DNA from: RGIG1828 sp045592485
GTDB lineage: Bacteria; Bacillota; Clostridia; UMGS1810
Direction: 5' to 3'
DNA length: 6,340 bases
Assembly: GCA_045592485.1 (NCBI GenBank)
Contig: JAZNUS010000004.1
Location: forward strand, 1 to 6,340
The position numbers were made by a program, and so were the translations under genes. Under the pieces are notes generated by a model that saw only the letters and a list, made by a program, of their open reading frames with translations, did not search any database and was not told the DNA's origin. How positions within the stretch are numbered: position 1 is the first letter of the stretch; each line of letters opens with the position of its first letter. Shown here piece by piece: positions 1 to 5,801 of this stretch.

Positions 1-127
1 CTGCCTAAGGGGAGCTGGCAGTGAGCGTAGCGAAACTGACTGAGGGGTATTGCTGAAAGCATTGATACTTCTGCATTTCGTACCCCTCCGTCTTTGCCTG
101 ACGGCAAATCCACCTCCCCTTAGGCAG
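1..127. repeat. Composite long inverted repeat (intergenic palindromic element)
   Basis: The outer arms are a perfect 14-bp inverted repeat: CTGCCTAAGGGGAG at 1-14 and its complement CTCCCCTTAGGCAG at 114-127. Inside it lie a second pair, GAGGGGTA (42-49) with TACCCCTC (81-88), and a perfect 6-bp stem with a 4-base loop (TTTGCC 93-98, GGCAAA 103-108). The whole could fold into a branched hairpin. There is no open reading frame. From memory, elements with the same CCCCTTAGGCAG ends and CCCCTC core are scattered in high copy between genes of Faecalibacterium and relatives; this was not searched. It begins exactly at the window edge, so the element may extend further left. Confidence 0.8.
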
Positions 128-165
128 GGGCGGCTTTCGCACCAGCTCAATCCCATCTCACCGAC

Positions 166-321
166 AAACCCCCATTTAACGGTATAAAAAACAAATTATT
201 CATATGTCAAAATGTCCTAAAATCTCACAATTTTTTGACAAAATCATCAAAATCTGCAAGGTAACATTTCCACATATCCACAGTTTTATCCACATTTATC
301 AACCGCTTAAAATGGGGGTTT
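166..321. repeat. 12-bp perfect inverted repeat around the DnaA-box-like cluster
   Basis: AAACCCCCATTT at 166-177 is the exact reverse complement of AAATGGGGGTTT at 310-321, with 132 bases between them. After a short slip the pairing resumes with CGG (180-182) against CCG (303-305). The C5/G5 tracts stand out in otherwise AT-rich DNA. The arms enclose four of the five DnaA-box-like sites. The function is unknown: it could be a binding site for a dimeric protein, the ends of a vanished element, or a large cruciform. Confidence 0.6.
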
Positions 322-336
322 AAGAGGTTTTCCACA
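266..336 (+). promoter_or_regulatory. Cluster of DnaA-box-like nonamers
   Basis: There is one perfect consensus box, TTATCCACA (286-294). Nearby in the same orientation are ATATCCACA (274-282, one mismatch), TTTTCCACA (328-336, one mismatch), ATTTCCACA (266-274, two mismatches) and TTATCAACC (296-304, two mismatches). Five sites in 71 bases, all on one strand with starts 8-12 bases apart for the first four, resemble an origin or a DnaA-box cluster. No dnaA or dnaN gene is visible, and I see no clear DnaA-trio next to the boxes, so an active origin is not claimed. DnaA titration or control of the downstream operon is an inference. Confidence 0.45.
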
Positions 337-609
337 TCAAAAACAGGGGAGATTTCAGTCTTAAAACAAAGGCAATTTTTTGGGATTTCATGCCTTGAAA
401 ATGTCAGAAAATCACTGATTTTTGAAAACCTTATAATTTTTTAATAATCGGTTGATTTTTTTGTCCAAAAAGCCCCGAAAGCCTTGAAACACAATGGTTT
501 TGGGGTTATGCATAATTTTTCGGAAAAATGTATAAAATTGTCGAAAGGCAGGGATTATGCACCCTTTGGCAATGTATAAAAATTTTTTGAATTTTTTTTA
601 AAAAAACAC

Positions 610-638
610 TTGACAAAATCATTTTTTCGTTGTATAAT
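610..638 (+). promoter_or_regulatory. Sigma-A-type promoter of the ctsR operon
   Basis: TTGACA (610-615) and TATAAT (633-638) are both perfect consensus hexamers with the ideal 17-base spacer. Transcription should start near 645, which leaves a leader of about 124 bases before the ctsR start codon. Such a strong promoter is what is expected when output is set by a repressor, and the CtsR operator lies directly downstream. No CIRCE (HrcA) element was seen, so this looks like CtsR-only heat-shock control rather than dual CtsR/HrcA control. Confidence 0.93.
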
Positions 639-648
639 GCGCTTGAAA

Positions 649-685
649 GGTCAAAGAAAGTCAAAGTCTAAAAAATTTTTTGACT
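649..685 (+). promoter_or_regulatory. CtsR operator (heptad direct repeat plus inverted third half-site)
   Basis: GGTCAAA (649-655), GAA, AGTCAAA (659-665) matches the known CtsR consensus (A/G)GTCAAA-NAN-(A/G)GTCAAA at every specified position. It covers about +5 to +21 relative to the predicted start, so bound CtsR would block initiation or escape. A third heptad lies on the other strand at 679-685 (TTTGACT). AAAGTCAAA (657-665) and TTTGACTTT (679-687) also form a perfect 9-bp inverted repeat flanking AAAAAATTTTTT (670-681), so the same DNA could fold into an mRNA hairpin or bind extra CtsR. Confidence 0.93.
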
Positions 686-699
686 TTTAAAAATTTCAT

Positions 700-721
700 A
701 AAATGGGGAAAACCCTGTTTT
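700..721 (+). other. Small hairpin in the ctsR leader
   Basis: AAAATGGGG (700-708) pairs with CCCTGTTTT (713-721) across an AAAA loop. This gives nine pairs, two of them G-U. It lies in the 5' leader between the operator and the ribosome binding site. It is not followed by a long T run, so a terminator or attenuator role is weakly supported. Confidence 0.35.
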
Positions 722-768
722 CTACTCCATAATTTTTAAATTGCGGTTTTTGAAAGGAGATGTTTTCG

Positions 769-1218
769 ATGAAAATCAGCGATACAATAGAGAACTTTAT
801 CCGCGAGCTTTTCGATGAAGACAACAGCGTGGAGCTTAAAAGAAATGAGCTTGCTCTTTATTTCAATTGTGTTCCCAGTCAGATTAACTATGTTATTCAA
901 ACCCGTTTTACAACGGAAAGGGGATATATTGTAGAAAGCAGACGAGGCGGCGGCGGTCACATTAAAATAACAAGAATTGCCATGAGCAGAAACGATGCTA
1001 TCCGTCACATCATTTCAAACATAGGCGATTCTCTCGATATTTTGACCGCAGAAGCAATTGTTGACAGTCTTTACTCAAATGAAACCCTGAGCCGTGATCA
1101 GGCAAAGCTTATTCTCACTGCCTGCTCAAACAATGCTCTTTCTCCAATTTCAGACGGTTTGCTCAAAAACAGAGTACGGGCAAGTATATTTAAAAATTTA
1201 TTGTTAATGTTTATATAA
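769..1218 (+). CDS. ctsR: Transcriptional repressor CtsR (class III stress genes)
   Basis: This is the dimeric repressor of clp and related protein quality-control genes in Bacillota; it releases DNA on heat or other protein stress. The N-terminal winged helix-turn-helix covers about residues 1-70, with the family signature CVPSQINYVI (34-43) and TERGYIVESRRGGGG (49-63). G60-G63 is the tetraglycine loop that senses temperature in B. subtilis CtsR, and the adjacent R59 lies in the DNA-binding wing. The remainder is the C-terminal domain on which McsB acts. The product is 149 residues, close to the usual ~150. I start it at ATG 769 (MKISDTIE), not the in-frame ATG at 760: AAGGAGA at 754-760 is correctly spaced only for 769, and the 760 codon overlaps it. 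It is the first gene of the operon and autoregulated through 649-665. The mcsA ribosome binding site overlaps its stop codon. Confidence 0.96.
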   Translation: MKISDTIENFIRELFDEDNSVELKRNELALYFNCVPSQINYVIQTRFTTERGYIVESRRGGGGHIKITRIAMSRNDAIRHIISNIGDSLDILTAEAIVDSLYSNETLSRDQAKLILTACSNNALSPISDGLLKNRVRASIFKNLLLMFI

Positions 1219-1231
1219 GGAGGTAATTTTT

Positions 1232-1732
1232 ATGCTGTGTTCTCACTGTGGCATGAACGATGCCAATTTCCACTATAAATTCGTAAGGGGAGGCAAGCTC
1301 ACCGAGCACCACCTTTGCACCAATTGTGCAATGGAGCTTGGATATATAAAGAAAAACGAATCCCCCTTTAATCTGGGAAGTCTTCTCGGCGATTTCATTT
1401 CGGTTCCAAAGGTTATGACTCCCTCTTCAAACGACCTTCAGTGTCCCGCATGCCACACAAGCTTTTCAAGCGTAAGGCGAACAGGGTATCTTGGCTGTGA
1501 CAAATGCTATGAGGTTTTTGCTTCGCCCATTGAAGCAATGCTTTCAAAAATTCAGCCGTCAACTGTTCACAAGGGCAAGCTCAGCGGCACAGACGGCAAG
1601 AAAATCGAAAAAGAAAACAATCTTAAAAACCTGAAGGAAGAGCTTAAGCGTGCCATCATCGACGAAAAATATGAGGAAGCGGCAGTTCTTCGTGACAAAA
1701 TAAAAGAGCTTGAAGGAAAGGAGGAGATGTGA
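1232..1732 (+). CDS. mcsA: McsA, zinc-finger activator of the arginine kinase McsB
   Basis: McsA binds and activates McsB and helps target CtsR and other clients to ClpC in the cytoplasm. Two treble-clef-like zinc sites are clear: C3-x2-C6 with C29-x2-C32, and C71-x2-C74 with C89-x2-C92. All eight cysteines are present. The C-terminal tail, about 128-162, is a charged coiled-coil UVR motif (core EKYEEAAVLRDKIKEL). It resembles the UVR motif in the ClpC middle domain encoded in the same operon (DFEAAAALRD). At 166 residues it is near the usual ~185, with a shorter linker between zinc sites and tail. AAGGAGGT (1217-1224) lies 7 bases before the ATG, and the gap after ctsR is 13 bases. Its last codons hold the mcsB ribosome binding site, and its stop is one base from the mcsB ATG, suggesting coupled translation. 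Confidence 0.95.
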   Translation: MLCSHCGMNDANFHYKFVRGGKLTEHHLCTNCAMELGYIKKNESPFNLGSLLGDFISVPKVMTPSSNDLQCPACHTSFSSVRRTGYLGCDKCYEVFASPIEAMLSKIQPSTVHKGKLSGTDGKKIEKENNLKNLKEELKRAIIDEKYEEAAVLRDKIKELEGKEEM

Positions 1733-1733
1733 T

Positions 1734-2744
1734 ATGACAAAATGGTATCAGGACATGGGCGACAAAGCCGATGTTGTGCTCAGCACCCGCATTCGCCTTG
1801 CAAGAAACCTGAAGGGAATCCCCTTTCCGGGGAAAATGTCAGAAGAGGATGCACGAAAGGTGATTGACCTTGTGGAAACCGCCCTTGACGAAATGAATTA
1901 CACCTTCACACGCATCGACCTTTCCGCTTTGACTCCTCAGGAAAAAAACAAGCTTGTTGAACAGCGCTACATCAGCCCGGCAATTGCATCGTCAAAGCTT
2001 CCCTGTGCGGCATACATCAGCGAAGATGAAAATGTCAGCATTATGGTCAACGAAGAGGACCACATTCGCATACAGGGCATTTTTGCAGGGTTTGAAGGTG
2101 ACAAGGCCTATGAGCTCATCAGCAAGGTTGACGGCTATCTTGCCGAAAAGCTTGACTATGCAGTTCACGAAAAATATGGCTATCTCACCTCCTGTCTCAC
2201 CAATGTGGGCACGGGAATGAGAGTGTCCTATATGCTCCACCTTCCCGGCGCATCTGTCAGCGGTGCGGCAGAGTCCATTTTTGCCGCTGTTGGAAAGCTT
2301 GGTCTCACTGTGAGGGGTATGTATGGCGAAGGCACAAAATCATCGGGCAACATTTTCCAGATTTCCAATCAGACCACCCTCGGCAGAAGCGAAAACGAAA
2401 TTCTTTCCGATATGAAGGAAACCATAGGCAACCTCATAGCCAAGGAAAAAGACCTTCGTGAACGCATCTATGAGCAGGATAAGGTTGCTTTAGAGGATAA
2501 GATTATGCGCTCTCATGCCATTTTAAAATCTGCACGGATGCTTTCGGGCAAGGAAATGATGCAGAGACTTTCCGATGTGAGACTTGGACTTGGCCTTTCT
2601 CTCATAGGTGATGTGGACTATAAAACCCTCACGGAAATAATGATAATTGCATCTCCCGGATATATAAGCGTTGACACCGGCGCAGAGTCGCCCAGAGAGA
2701 GGGACATTGCCAGGGCAGACGCAATAAGAAAAATACTCTCGTAA
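1734..2744 (+). CDS. mcsB: McsB, protein-arginine kinase
   Basis: McsB transfers phosphate from ATP to arginine side chains. Phosphoarginine marks proteins for ClpC-ClpP and inactivates CtsR. The fold is the phosphagen kinase catalytic domain without the usual N-terminal domain. Visible motifs, numbered from ATG 1734: STRIRLARN (17-25, nucleotide phosphates), NEEDHIRIQ (106-114, substrate guanidinium site), TSCLTNVGTG (152-161) with the conserved cysteine C154 (C167 in B. subtilis), and YGEG (197-200) with E199 aligning to the essential E212 of B. subtilis. RDIARA at 323-328 is the RDxxRA pocket that binds phosphoarginine allosterically. It has 336 residues against about 355-363 usual; the C-terminus simply ends soon after RDxxRA. 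An upstream in-frame TTG at 1710 is rejected: AAGGAGG at 1718-1724 is 9 bases before ATG 1734 and lies inside any longer version. Confidence 0.96.
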   Translation: MTKWYQDMGDKADVVLSTRIRLARNLKGIPFPGKMSEEDARKVIDLVETALDEMNYTFTRIDLSALTPQEKNKLVEQRYISPAIASSKLPCAAYISEDENVSIMVNEEDHIRIQGIFAGFEGDKAYELISKVDGYLAEKLDYAVHEKYGYLTSCLTNVGTGMRVSYMLHLPGASVSGAAESIFAAVGKLGLTVRGMYGEGTKSSGNIFQISNQTTLGRSENEILSDMKETIGNLIAKEKDLRERIYEQDKVALEDKIMRSHAILKSARMLSGKEMMQRLSDVRLGLGLSLIGDVDYKTLTEIMIIASPGYISVDTGAESPRERDIARADAIRKILS

Positions 2745-2766
2745 TTTCAGACAGGAGGTAATATAT

Positions 2767-5205
2767 ATGGATTCAAGATTTACAGATAAATCAAGACAGG
2801 CATTCAAAAATGCCCACGACATTGCAAAAGAAATGGGCTACACCTTTGTAGGCAGTGAACATATTCTTGCAGGCATACTTAAAGACGGCACATCAAGCGC
2901 CGCCGCAGCTCTTTGCGACATGGGAGTGGATTTTGAGACCTTTGTTTCGGCAATGGCAGAGGCATCGCCTCCAAATTCGGGTTCTGCGGTTATCGGTGCA
3001 ACACTGCCCTTTACACCCCGATGCAAATCAATTCTGGAAATGAGCTTCAATGAAGCCAAAAAAACAGGCTCTCTCTTTATCGCTCCCGAACACATTGTTG
3101 TGGCAATTCTCCGCGAGGGGCAGAGCGTTTGTGCAAAAATTCTTGCAGGCTTCGACATCGATCCAAACGAGCTTGTTTCAAGAATGTTTTCAGGTGGTCA
3201 GGGGAGCGGAGACCAAAGCTCAGCATCTTCAAAACAAAACAAAAGCTCCTCTTTGCCAAAGAGTCTTTCACAGTTTGGCACAGACCTCACACAAATGGCA
3301 AAGGACAATAAATTTGACCCGATTGTTGGCAGAGATAAAGAGATTGAAAGGGTAATTCAGATTCTTTCCCGAAGAACCAAAAACAACCCCTGTCTGATTG
3401 GCGAACCGGGCGTCGGTAAAACTGCCGTTGCCGAAGGTCTTGCTCAGAAAATTGCATCCGGTTCAATTCCCGAAATTCTCAAAAACAAAAAGATTTTCTC
3501 CCTTGACCTCTCTTCAATGATTGCCGGCACCAAATACCGTGGTGAATTTGAGGACAGAATCAAAAAGGCTCTCGATGAAGTTAAAAAAGATGCAAACATA
3601 ATTCTTTTCATTGACGAGGTTCACACCTTAATCGGTGCAGGTGCCGCAGAGGGTGCAATGGATGCGGCAAACATTTTAAAACCCCTTCTTGCCCGTGGTG
3701 AGCTTCAGCTAATCGGTGCTACAACTCTCGACGAATACCGCAAAAACATTGAAAAGGACGCAGCATTAGAGCGAAGATTTCAGCCTGTAACCGTTGGAGA
3801 GCCAACTGTTGATGAAACAATCGAAATTCTGAAGGGTATCAGAGAAAAATATGAAACACACCACAAGGTGACAATCCTTGATTCGGCACTGGAGAGTGCC
3901 GCAAAGCTTTCGGCAAGATATATCACCGACAGATTTCTCCCCGACAAAGCCATAGACCTTATTGACGAGGCATCTTCGAAAATACGCCTTAAGGCCTTCA
4001 CTGCTCCCCCTGAAATTAAAGATGTTGAGGAAGCTCTTTCGGACCTTTCGGCTAAAAAGCGTGAAGCCATTGACAAACAGGACTTTGAAGCAGCGGCGGC
4101 TCTTCGTGATGAAGAAGAAAAGCTCAGAGCCGACCTTGATGAAAAGAAAAATCAATGGGAAAAGAACAACTCCAAGGAAGAGCTTTGCGTAACTGAGGAG
4201 GATATCTGCGACATCATAGCCGACTGGACAGGAATACCTGTTAAAAAGCTTGCCGAGGAAGAGCAGGAAAGACTTAAGAACATGGAAGAAATTCTTCACA
4301 AACGGGTTGTTGGTCAGGACGAGGCGGTTGTTGCCGTGTCCAAGGCAATCAGAAGGGGAAGAGTTGGACTCAAAGACCCCAAACGCCCCACAGGCTCATT
4401 CATTTTCCTTGGTCCCACAGGTGTTGGTAAGACAGAGCTTTGCAAAGCGCTGGCAGAGTCCATTTTTGGCGATGAAAATGCCATTATCCGCATAGATATG
4501 AGTGAATACATGGACAAACACAATGTTTCCCGTCTTGTGGGTTCACCTCCGGGATTTGTGGGCTACGAGGAGGGCGGTCAGCTTACCGAAAAGGTGAGAA
4601 GAAAACCCTATTCCGTCGTACTTTTTGATGAAATTGAAAAGGCACACCCCGATGTGTTCAACATTCTTTTGCAGATTTTAGACGACGGCATTCTCACCGA
4701 TTCACAGGGTAGAAAGGTTGACTTCAAAAACACTGTGGTAATTATGACCTCAAACATCGGTGCCCGCCTTATCACCGAAAAAGCAAAGAGCTCTCTCGGC
4801 TTTGGTGCATCGGCGGCAGACGCTGACGATGACTACAATTCAATTAAGGAAAAGGTTTTGGGAGAGCTCAAAAATGTGTTCAGACCTGAATTTCTCAACC
4901 GTATTGATGAAACAATAGTTTTCAGAAAGCTTTCGAAGGAAGACATAAAGCAAATCACGGCTATAATGACAGACGGACTCAAAAAGAGGGTTGAAGCCCT
5001 CGGCTACAGTCTTGAAATAACCGATGAAGCAATTAACCACCTCAGTGAATCGGGATTTGACGAGGTTTACGGTGCAAGACCTCTCAGAAGAGCCATTCAG
5101 TCTCAGGTTGAAGATGCTTTAGCCGATGAAATTCTTGCAAGGAAATTTGAACAGGGTTCAAAGATTACCGTTGACTTTAAGGACGGAAGGCTAGAAATAA
5201 TTTAA
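2767..5205 (+). CDS. clpC: ClpC, Hsp100 AAA+ unfoldase of the ClpCP protease
   Basis: ClpC is an ATP-driven hexameric ring that unfolds substrates and threads them into ClpP. Domains in order: a double Clp N-repeat (1-~140) with E31 in GSEH and E108 in APEH, which correspond to the phosphoarginine-binding acids E32 and E106 of B. subtilis ClpC; a serine/glutamine-rich linker (~143-165); D1 with Walker A GEPGVGKT (212-219) and Walker B ILFIDEVH (279-286); a coiled-coil middle domain with UVR motif (~426-470), including F440 in the DFEAAAALRD segment used for adaptor binding; D2 with Walker A GPTGVGKT (549-556) and Walker B LFDEIE (619-624); and the ClpP-docking loop LGF (677-679). The middle domain is short, as in ClpC and unlike ClpB. 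Its 812 residues match the family. AGGAGGT (2753-2759) lies 7 bases before the ATG. It is the last gene of the operon: radA and disA, which often follow elsewhere, are absent. Confidence 0.97.
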   Translation: MDSRFTDKSRQAFKNAHDIAKEMGYTFVGSEHILAGILKDGTSSAAAALCDMGVDFETFVSAMAEASPPNSGSAVIGATLPFTPRCKSILEMSFNEAKKTGSLFIAPEHIVVAILREGQSVCAKILAGFDIDPNELVSRMFSGGQGSGDQSSASSKQNKSSSLPKSLSQFGTDLTQMAKDNKFDPIVGRDKEIERVIQILSRRTKNNPCLIGEPGVGKTAVAEGLAQKIASGSIPEILKNKKIFSLDLSSMIAGTKYRGEFEDRIKKALDEVKKDANIILFIDEVHTLIGAGAAEGAMDAANILKPLLARGELQLIGATTLDEYRKNIEKDAALERRFQPVTVGEPTVDETIEILKGIREKYETHHKVTILDSALESAAKLSARYITDRFLPDKAIDLIDEASSKIRLKAFTAPPEIKDVEEALSDLSAKKREAIDKQDFEAAAALRDEEEKLRADLDEKKNQWEKNNSKEELCVTEEDICDIIADWTGIPVKKLAEEEQERLKNMEEILHKRVVGQDEAVVAVSKAIRRGRVGLKDPKRPTGSFIFLGPTGVGKTELCKALAESIFGDENAIIRIDMSEYMDKHNVSRLVGSPPGFVGYEEGGQLTEKVRRKPYSVVLFDEIEKAHPDVFNILLQILDDGILTDSQGRKVDFKNTVVIMTSNIGARLITEKAKSSLGFGASAADADDDYNSIKEKVLGELKNVFRPEFLNRIDETIVFRKLSKEDIKQITAIMTDGLKKRVEALGYSLEITDEAINHLSESGFDEVYGARPLRRAIQSQVEDALADEILARKFEQGSKITVDFKDGRLEII

Positions 5206-5214
5206 TACGATCTG

Positions 5215-5260
5215 AAAAAAGAGAGTATATCACTTTGAACAAGTGGCATACTCTCTTTTT
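5215..5260. terminator. Bidirectional intrinsic terminator shared by clpC and the convergent toxin gene
   Basis: A-rich left arm with GAGAGTAT (5221-5228) and CACTT (5231-5235), loop TGAAC (5236-5240), then AAGTG (5241-5245) and ATACTCTC (5248-5255) with TTTTT (5256-5260). Twenty-base arms (5216-5235 and 5241-5260) pair with one A-C mismatch and one G-U. A run of A on the left and T on the right lets it act on both strands. It begins 9 bases after the clpC stop and ends 1 base from the toxin stop codon. A second, nearly identical copy is at 5954-5998. Confidence 0.9.
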
Positions 5261-5288
5261 CTTATAAGCCTAATATATTTTTGTGATG
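5220..5288. repeat. Direct repeat, copy 1 (terminator plus toxin 3' end)
   Basis: These 69 bases match 5958-6026 at 68 positions; the only difference is A5272 versus G6010. The repeat covers most of the terminator and the last eight codons plus stop of the RelE-type toxin. Beyond 5288 similarity falls sharply but persists for about 27 more bases (19 of 27 identical). The offset between copies is 738 bases, so the two repeats bracket the intact toxin-antitoxin module. Confidence 0.95.
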
Positions 5289-5525
5289 TCCAATGTCAAG
5301 AAGCAGTACGATAATTCCATTTTCATATTTCCAGAGAATGCGAATATCCATATTGACACTCATTTCAAATACATTATCAATACCCTGTACTTTTTTTGTA
5401 CGCAAGGACGGATAAAATGGATTTTGAATAAATAATTTTAATTTATTTGCAACTAATTTCTGTTCTTGGCTTGTCAATGCCTTTAAATTTTTTTCAAATT
5501 CTTTTGTGTATTTTAATTTATACAT
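5262..5525 (-). CDS. RelE/ParE-superfamily toxin
   Basis: A basic protein of 87 residues with the compact RelE/ParE-like plan: N-terminal MYKLKYTKEFEKNLKAL, two helices, the NPFYPSLRTKKVQG segment (35-48), then a beta-rich C-terminal half with FEMSVNMDIRILW (53-65) ending in DIGHHKNILGL (77-87). RelE-fold members cut mRNA on the ribosome and ParE members poison gyrase. R62 and the histidines H80/H81, near where YafQ carries its catalytic histidine, favour the RelE/YafQ mRNA-interferase side, but this is inference. The start codon lies inside the end of the antitoxin gene (8-base overlap), so translation is probably coupled. The - strand message ends at the hairpin shared with clpC. Its DNA is visibly AT-richer than the clp operon, which suits horizontal acquisition. 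A broken relative of its 3' end lies at 6000-6071. Confidence 0.85.
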   Translation of the reverse strand: MYKLKYTKEFEKNLKALTSQEQKLVANKLKLFIQNPFYPSLRTKKVQGIDNVFEMSVNMDIRILWKYENGIIVLLLDIGHHKNILGL

Positions 5526-5784
5526 TATCTACATTTATCCCCATATCCGCAAACATATCTTCGACTGTATCAAAGCTTTCCCGGGAAGAAAGTTCGGTTT
5601 CGGATTCTTTTATCAATTTTGCAATTTTTAATAGTTTATCCTTAGGATATACTATAACCGGACAAAGAAATATTCCGCCATCTTTTTCAATGATGTCAAA
5701 TTTGTCTCCTTCTGAAATTCCTAATTTTTTAATGATTTCTGCCGGTATGGTAATTTGAGAACGACCTCTGATTTCTGCTAACAT
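5518..5784 (-). CDS. AbrB/MazE-type antitoxin and autoregulator
   Basis: An 88-residue protein with an N-terminal swapped-hairpin AbrB/MazE/SpoVT DNA-binding domain (about 1-46): RGRSQITIPAEIIKKLGI (6-23) followed by SEGDKFDIIEKDGGIFLCPV (24-43). The acidic C-terminal part (about 50-88, rich in E, D and S) is the expected toxin-neutralising tail. It is the first gene of the pair; the stop codon overlaps the toxin start. GAGAGGTGA, on the - strand at about 5791-5799, places a ribosome binding site about 7 bases before the ATG. It probably binds its own promoter with the toxin as co-repressor; a 13-bp palindrome lies in the leader. Such unstable antitoxins are typical Clp or Lon substrates, and ClpC is encoded next door, but no functional link is shown. 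A stand-alone AbrB-type regulator is less likely given the coupled toxin. Confidence 0.87.
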   Translation of the reverse strand: MLAEIRGRSQITIPAEIIKKLGISEGDKFDIIEKDGGIFLCPVIVYPKDKLLKIAKLIKESETELSSRESFDTVEDMFADMGINVDNV

Positions 5785-5801
5785 ATTTAATCACCTCTCG
5801 C

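Larger units (their letters stand above)
128..600. other. Gene-free AT-rich intergenic region upstream of the ctsR promoter
   Basis: No credible coding region is seen on either strand: stops are frequent and no ribosome binding site precedes a long frame. The contents are listed separately: a 12-bp inverted repeat, a DnaA-box-like cluster and the start of the very AT-rich stretch leading to the promoter. Also present are a 10-bp palindrome TTATGCATAA at 506-515 and a direct repeat AATGTATAAAA at 527-537 and 571-581, 44 bp apart. A TATAAT at 432-437 has no -35 at the correct distance, so it is not called a promoter. Confidence 0.7.

Noticed and set aside
422..437. TATAAT at 432-437 as a second ctsR promoter
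   Set aside because: TTGAAA at 422-427 is far too close and no -35 lies 16-18 bases upstream.
760..768. Longer ctsR start (ATG at 760, MFSM...)
   Set aside because: This codon overlaps the ribosome binding site AAGGAGA (754-760); ATG 769 has the correct spacing and fits CtsR N-termini.
610..768. CIRCE element for HrcA control
   Set aside because: No TTAGCACTC/GAGTGCTAA inverted repeat is present in the leader or promoter.
736..1008. 90-residue open frame antisense to ctsR
   Set aside because: It overlaps the ctsR start and DNA-binding domain, has no ribosome binding site and resembles no family I know.
1710..1733. Longer mcsB start (TTG at 1710)
   Set aside because: It would translate through the mcsB ribosome binding site and overlap mcsA; McsB family similarity begins after ATG 1734.
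3766..4299. 177-residue open frame antisense to clpC
   Set aside because: It is a shadow of clpC: no ribosome binding site, low-complexity F/S/L-rich protein, and the + strand frame has unambiguous ClpC domains.
5447..5758. 103-residue + strand frame opposite the toxin and antitoxin genes
   Set aside because: It is the antisense shadow of two overlapping genes that have their own promoter, ribosome binding site and family signatures.
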